Of a stretch of DNA of 64,000 nucleotides, positions 58,401-64,000 are shown piece by piece. Numbering within the stretch: the stretch's first letter is position 1; every line of letters starts with the position of its first letter. The DNA is from Adiantum capillus-veneris (Eukaryota > Streptophyta > Polypodiopsida > Polypodiales > Pteridaceae): NCBI GenBank assembly GCA_014529385.2, contig CM043952.1, positions 155,473,057 through 155,537,056 of the forward strand. Direction: 5' to 3'. Both the position numbers and the translations under genes were made by a program. The notes beneath the pieces were generated by a model. That model saw nothing but the letters and a program-made list of their open reading frames with translations. It did no database searches and had not been told where the DNA came from.

Positions 58401-61400
58401 CACAAGTTTCTAGATTTTTGCCAAGTATACTATGACTCTACAAGGGAGTAACAAGTGGACCCCACTTATTGCCCAACCCACCAAATTATCCCATTAGACA
58501 AGTGCCAAGGATGCTACTAAGGCTAAATTAAGAGTGTATCATTGAGTGATCCCACAACTGATAGAAAAAGTTAATATTAATCATTGTACTCTTTTAGAAT
58601 TTTGATCCCTTGCAGCTAGCAAGCCAATGAAGCATTGAAAACCATTTGAAGACAGAGTGAAGCAAGCACCAAATAGGAAGGAATGCATTGGCTAGTCTCT
58701 TCACACCCTTGGATCAACCATTTTTGAAGATCATTATCAAGATGTAGAAGCAATCACAAAATAGGAAGGACTGTGTTGGCTAGTCTCTTCGAACCATCAA
58801 ATCAACCACCTTTGAAGCTCTTTCTCAAGATTTTGGTCCGTGTTGCACAAGGTCTACAACCAATGCTTAACAATCAACATAGAACTCCTACCATAATCAC
58901 AAACAAGTCATCCATTCTCATACCTCTCCCACAACAAAAGCTCCTATAAGTGATCCAAATGATGAGCTCAAGCTTCTAGCTCACTTGTAGTTGCTATGGT
59001 TACTTTCAATATAAATCCCTTCATGAGCTAAATCGGGCAAGGCATTTGAGAAAGGATGGGTTTGATAATGGGGATAGTGTCCATTACAAAGCTCTACTCA
59101 ATTGGTTTGCAAATCATAATCTAGTTGTCCACAAAGTTGGTACATCCATGGACCATGTCTACTTCAACAAGACTCCATATTGATGATAAATATTTCTATA
59201 AACAGCATTCGTAACTTTAATCTCTCTTTGTCAATTTAAGCATAAACAATCACTCAAAGGTAGTTCAATTCAAGGTGATCACTCTTCAAAAGATGCAAGA
59301 GGATGTAATTTTTAATCAACAATGGATGTCTCTAATACTTTCACTACGTTCAAAGTCCAAGAATTGTTTTGTCAAATGCACGCCAAAAGAAAAACAAGGG
59401 ACATTGGTGGAAAAACCCAATACAAAGCTACCTCTAGCTTCACCAAATCCCATCGAAAAGCATGTCTCTAGCACCACTAAATCAAATTATCTAGGTAAGG
59501 GTAAGCTAACATGGAGAAAAGTTCTAGATGTGCCATTTTTCCTCTGATTTTTTCGCTTTGGTATTAAGATATCAAGAAATTAGCATAAGTTTCTCAATGA
59601 AACTTCCTCTTATTTCAACAATCCTTGCTACTAAATAACCTCGAAGATGCATTTAGAAGCAAAAGTCAAGGAAAATTACACCAACCAAAGGGTAGTGCAA
59701 TGGCACTCCAACAACCACTTTAAAGTTCCAAGCATGAACTTCATCATCAAGGCCTAACAAGCTACAAAGCCAGGATTGGTAAGCCCTATATCATATGGTT
59801 GATAGCTCCTTCATCACAACTAACACCATCTTTCTTTATGATTACAATAACTAGGTATTCATTCATAGATTGACTTTAGCAAATGCAACAAGCACTCATT
59901 GTGCAAATACAACAAGCACTAAATTCTTTGCAATCATGCCACATGACCCAAACTACCTTTACATCATCACATGCACATACTTTTCCCACCAATTCAATAT
60001 GTTATGAAAACGCAATTTCACTATGCCCATTCTTGCAAGTTGTTTGCACTTTAAGGATTGATTGATCTACTTGCCTATGAGTTGAAATTTCTTGCGAGCT
60101 ACAAAATATCTTGTCCACAATTAAATAATAGAAGCCTACTAGGTTTTAGTCCACAAAATGAAAACAACCCCATACCATAACAAATGGGGGAAAAGACATC
60201 AAAACCTGCTACCAGAAAACTGACTTAAGAGCTCATCATTAAACTCTAAGGTCCCCAAGATTACTCAAAAAATCCAGTAAGAAGCAATAGGTAGCCCTCC
60301 TTTCAAGTAACCACAAACACACATTCAAACTTATAAGACATTGTACAAGAGTAGAATACCCAAAGTCTGAGAATATCCAGTAATACTAAATCAACCACAT
60401 ACCCTGAAAACCAGAGGGTATCATAAAAGACCATTCTAAACAGACTTTATATAAACATTTATAGCTCCAAGCGAGCACGATTCCCCAATCTATTTTGGTA
60501 TGTTTAAGCATTAGTATATAGGTCAACAAGAATCACCAAAGACATCCAACCAAGTTGAAGTCTTGAAACAAGCAAAAAGGTATGATTTGTAGACATTATT
60601 TTTTCTATTTTAAAGAAATTGAGAGTTTTTATAGACTAAAATCCCAATCTACCAGAGGCCAACTAAAGCATTCCAACTAAATCGTATTGGTAAAGAACAA
60701 AACTAACAAGTTTCAGCTTTTACAACTCACCAATGACCTACAATTAAAAGTCAAGATATGTCAATCAAACACTTAAAGCCAATACAAGGCTGATGGCTCA
60801 AAATTACACAAAGTAAAATTACTAAATATCAGAGTCAAAAGCTCCCACTAGACAGAGAGAAGCCATAGTTTAAGCCAAAAAGTTAAAAAACATAATGTTT
60901 TACCAAACCGACCAAGAGTGAGTTCCAAGAAGGCCTATGTTCCACATTAAATCATACTCATGAATCAATATCACACAAAAGAGATAGCAACCGCATGATT
61001 TCACCATGCCAAATCCACTACTAGCAACATCAAGTGAACCTAACCAGATAGAAATTACTCACCATAAAAAGCCCAAAAAAACACCAATCAATATGGTGCT
61101 CATAGATAGGAATGACCAAAAGAAGACATAGCATTAAGATCTCTAAACCAAGTTCTGCACATATCAAAAGGAAAGAAATCATGCCCCAAGTCCACCTAAC
61201 CCAATCAATCTGATAAGTTGCATCAATGGTTTAGCAACGAGTCAGAGGTAAGTTGCATCAATGGTTTTTTTGCTTATAGCAAAAAAACTTGAGTACCAAT
61301 TGCAATGAGAAGTAATTTTGAATAGGGTCAGCATTTGAAGGTAGAGAGAGCAAAAAAACCAACCCACAACAACCCCAGAGTAAACCTAAGGTCAAAACTA

Positions 61401-63532
61401 GTGGATCATAAGTTTGACTTCCATTTTATCCCAATAAAAAGGACCACCACAAACCGAATACATAATGATCCAAACAAATCCAAAGGAGTATTATCATTAG
61501 ATTTAACCACCTCTAATAACCATGAAATTACTAAGGGTCCGAAAAATTTTAAGTTATCAATAGGACAAGAGGATTATTCCTAATTTAGGCAAGGATCCTA
61601 AAAATATTCTTCAAACATCCTGAGCTACCAAAGCCAAACACAAAGTTCTATCTCCTATTTCAGAGTTAACATTGATTTGCTTCAAGAAATCAAAACAAAC
61701 AAAATCAATAATTGAAAATACACTATCCAAAACAAAACAAGCGTGATTTTGTCGGGACTTTAAAACTAGTTGTCAACATAGGATGCATTTATCATGGTGC
61801 GGCCTATCCACACAGTGAGTTTGAGTGCATTTGGAGTGATGTAGCTATCACAAACTATCTTATGAAGCTTACGAAAAAGTAGATTAGCTTTCGGTGTTTG
61901 ACGCACACTTGACTTTAACATTGAGGATTAGCGAGATAGACTGGGTTTTTGGGGTGGATCGCTACCTCTTGTAGACTCCATGCACTAGTCGGGTCAGCTA
62001 CGTCCAACGGATAGACAATTTATGTGTATGGTTCTTGCTTTGCTACCATGGATATGGTGAGGATTGGCAACCCCGCTCACAAAGGAATATGGGTTTCAAA
62101 CAAGATGCTAAAACTTGAGAAATAGCAAGAACTTCTACTATGTCCATGTTTGAAGTCAGCTAAGCACCACAATCGCACACAATTCCTCCAATGTAAGTGA
62201 GGTCAAAAACCAAATACATTTTCTCACTTGCAAGTACAAGTGTTCATTTACACACGACCAACAAAAAAAATCCACAACTAAATGAGGGTGAAAAATGCAT
62301 CACCTTTGAATAGGAGATGGGTGCAATAGACAATAACAACATCCTCCTCGTTATGCTACATCAAGAGCATGTCATGCCACTACAAGTAGTCCCATTCTCT
62401 ATTGTCAACCAATATGTTAGGGGTGCCCTTCAAGGCACTAAGCTCTCCAATACACACATAGTAACCACCAATACAAACATGGGCAAGAGAATCTTACCAT
62501 GTCCTCAATGCAACGGCCCCAAGTAATATCTTATGGTAGTGGTGAGGTGATGAAGCCATAGCACAAATTTGCTCAGAGAAAAATGCAATAAGGGCCCTTG
62601 ATGCCATTGCATGGAGAATGAATAGAGAGAAGAGTCCATAGGGATGATATCCACACAATGCAAAGAGGGAGAGAGGAAGAATCGATAACCAACCAAAGAA
62701 AACCAAAGCAAGCCTATGTTACAACCACCACCACGAAATGAAGGAGTAGGAGAAGAAATCCACTTGGAACTTGCAAATAGGGTAAACATAACCAAAAATA
62801 CAATTTAAATTGCAAAAGTGGGTCTGATGGATTGGCTTAAAGGTATGTTTGTTAAGGGACTCGTGTATGTTTGTGGTAAAGGTTTTTCCCAAACACCGCA
62901 CACGACAAGTTATTCCATTGTTAACCTAGAGGTTCTCCTTTATTCTTAAAACTTTAACCCATCAGTCCAATGCTTATTTATTGAATGAACCAATGCAAAA
63001 CTGGCACTAGCACCCAAAGTTATAAACCTCCACTACTAACACTTGCCTTTCTACAATATAAATATGCAACTGCCTTGTTAGTGGAACTTTACCATGCTGC
63101 TATATACATAATAAGAGGTAGTCCATAATCATTCAACAATCCTTTGGTTCTGTGAATGTTTGTCCCTGCATCACACTGTGTGACATTCAAAGATATCACC
63201 GAAAAGAAATAAAATAACCATGGCGAACAATACCTCTTTAGAGCTACTTTTACATGTTTTCTTACATATAGATACCATGTAATCTGCTTACTTGCTTAAA
63301 TGCCCGACTACGTAAAAGCTCTGCCCCTTCACATGGTAGTAAGCAAGCACACAACCTCAACACCGCCTCATAATGAGAAATGTACTTTTCTCAACCTTGG
63401 ACTCCAGCATTACATAAAATGAGCAACACGTGTATGCACATTTACGCAAAGGAGTGCTTGGATTTCCATAAGAAGGGCTAAAGCCAACATGAAGTCACTT
63501 GTAGGGGCTTAAAACCAACAGGAGAAGTGACT
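58401..63532. other. No gene recognised, 5 kb
   Basis: AT-rich DNA with only short frames (longest 96 codons at 62505-62795 minus). A frame near 59050-59180 reads HYKALLNWFANHNLVVHKVG without a recognised domain. A small imperfect duplication (AAGTTGCATCAATGGTTT) occurs at 61215 and 61251. No RNA gene seen. Confidence 0.4.
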
Positions 63533-63683
63533 TTACAAATGGCTAAACCTTGAAGAACCGAATGTGTATCCTATAGGTGGTGTTTTTGGCAGCCAAAGCT
63601 TCCAAAGATGGTCATGACTTGCTGTTACCAGAAAATCTGCTGTTGGCGACCATGCAACATCAAACACATGATCACTGTGGGAG
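63533..63683 (-). pseudogene. WD40-repeat exon fragment
   Basis: After a GTGCAG acceptor-like sequence on the minus strand the frame reads SHSDHVFDVAWSPTADFLVT then ASHDHLWKLW, matching one WD40 blade: the H-x-D-x-V-x-D-V-A-W-S-P strand, the xLxTAS-x-D turn, and a K-L-W end. It then runs to a stop at 63533. Only one blade is present and nothing in phase adjoins, so it is a gene fragment or an isolated exon of a gene extending outside the window. The parent WD40 family cannot be named. Confidence 0.5.
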
Positions 63684-63745
63684 CTGCACGCGGACATCAA
63701 AAGTTGTAAGCATACAGACATCAATCTATGCATGTGAATATGCAC

Positions 63746-63750
<5 letters not shown>

Positions 63751-63790
<40 letters not shown>
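63751..63790. repeat. (GA)n microsatellite
   Basis: Forty bases of pure AG just 5' of the WD40-like exon on its coding strand. Confidence 0.95.
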
Positions 63791-63794
<4 letters not shown>

Positions 63795-64000
63795 AAGATC
63801 GCAAGAACAATCCCAAGAGGCCTCTAAGATCTATCCAACGAGTCTTCAACTGAAGACCAGTTATTCAAAAGGGAACTTGGATAACCAATCTACCACACTT
63901 TGGATGATAGAAAGGTTATTATAGTCTCCTATTCTTATTCACACCTACAAATGCACACCCATGAGAAAAAATTTAGCATAGTAGGAACAATCCTAAGAGG

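Overview
The window looks like heterochromatic or intergenic DNA from a land plant with a large, transposon-rich genome. It holds plant-type Ty3/gypsy elements with dual RNase H, a Mutator-like element, plant ribosomal-protein pseudogene sequence and very long (CT)n, (GA)n and (GT)n tracts. It is AT-rich, and nothing resembles a bacterial operon. A vascular plant outside the flowering plants (fern, lycophyte or gymnosperm) is plausible, but the sequence alone does not settle it. No intact host gene is visible. There are host-gene fragments: a first exon of a DEDD-type 3'-5' exonuclease-like protein at 15700, a pseudogene of ribosomal protein P0 at 47460, and a WD40-like exon on the minus strand at 63533.

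1-15419 is a nest with clear order. A Mutator-like element (618-1530) has a perfect 9-bp target duplication and a captured internal segment. Next to it lies a non-autonomous LTR retrotransposon (1590-15419) that encodes only Gag plus a long acidic domain. Its 5' LTR is split by a younger Tat-type Ty3/gypsy element (2261-11955) with two about 1.5-kb LTRs, a perfect CATGG target duplication, RT, two RNase H domains and integrase. The intact copy of the outer LTR at 14403-15419 preserves the empty insertion site. The exonuclease-like exon begins about 280 bp beyond the nest.

16100-30100 is older debris: integrase, protease and RT fragments, a decayed ORF1-like coding region (20242-21427), a 5-kb array of degenerate repeats built on the core CACTTGTCCAAGCTAGG (22100-27065), and two regions in which unrelated near-perfect palindromes recur every 250-300 bp (18791-19830 and 28095-29633). 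A probable solo LTR carrying (GT)n has split one of the palindromes.

30144-43430 holds a decayed plus-strand Ty3/gypsy element (gag, protease, RT, integrase; RNase H deleted; many stops of C-to-T type), a gag fragment of another element, and a minus-strand ORF1-like reading frame (39233-42288). The plus element and the minus ORF each begin beside an inverted copy of the same 340-360 bp LTR-like repeat. 43430-52060 is a composite block bounded by inverted CGAGCGAG-rich segments. It contains an LTR with TATA box, purine tract and primer-binding-like site, the P0 pseudogene, a second Mutator-like copy, and a 1.3-kb terminal-inverted-repeat element flanked by TTAA. 51992-53312 (minus) is another ORF1-like, coiled-coil reading frame, cut at its 5' end by interleaved inverted repeats (53305-54170). 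54200-64000 is mostly low-information AT-rich DNA with GA microsatellites, short tandem duplications and the WD40-like exon at the far end.
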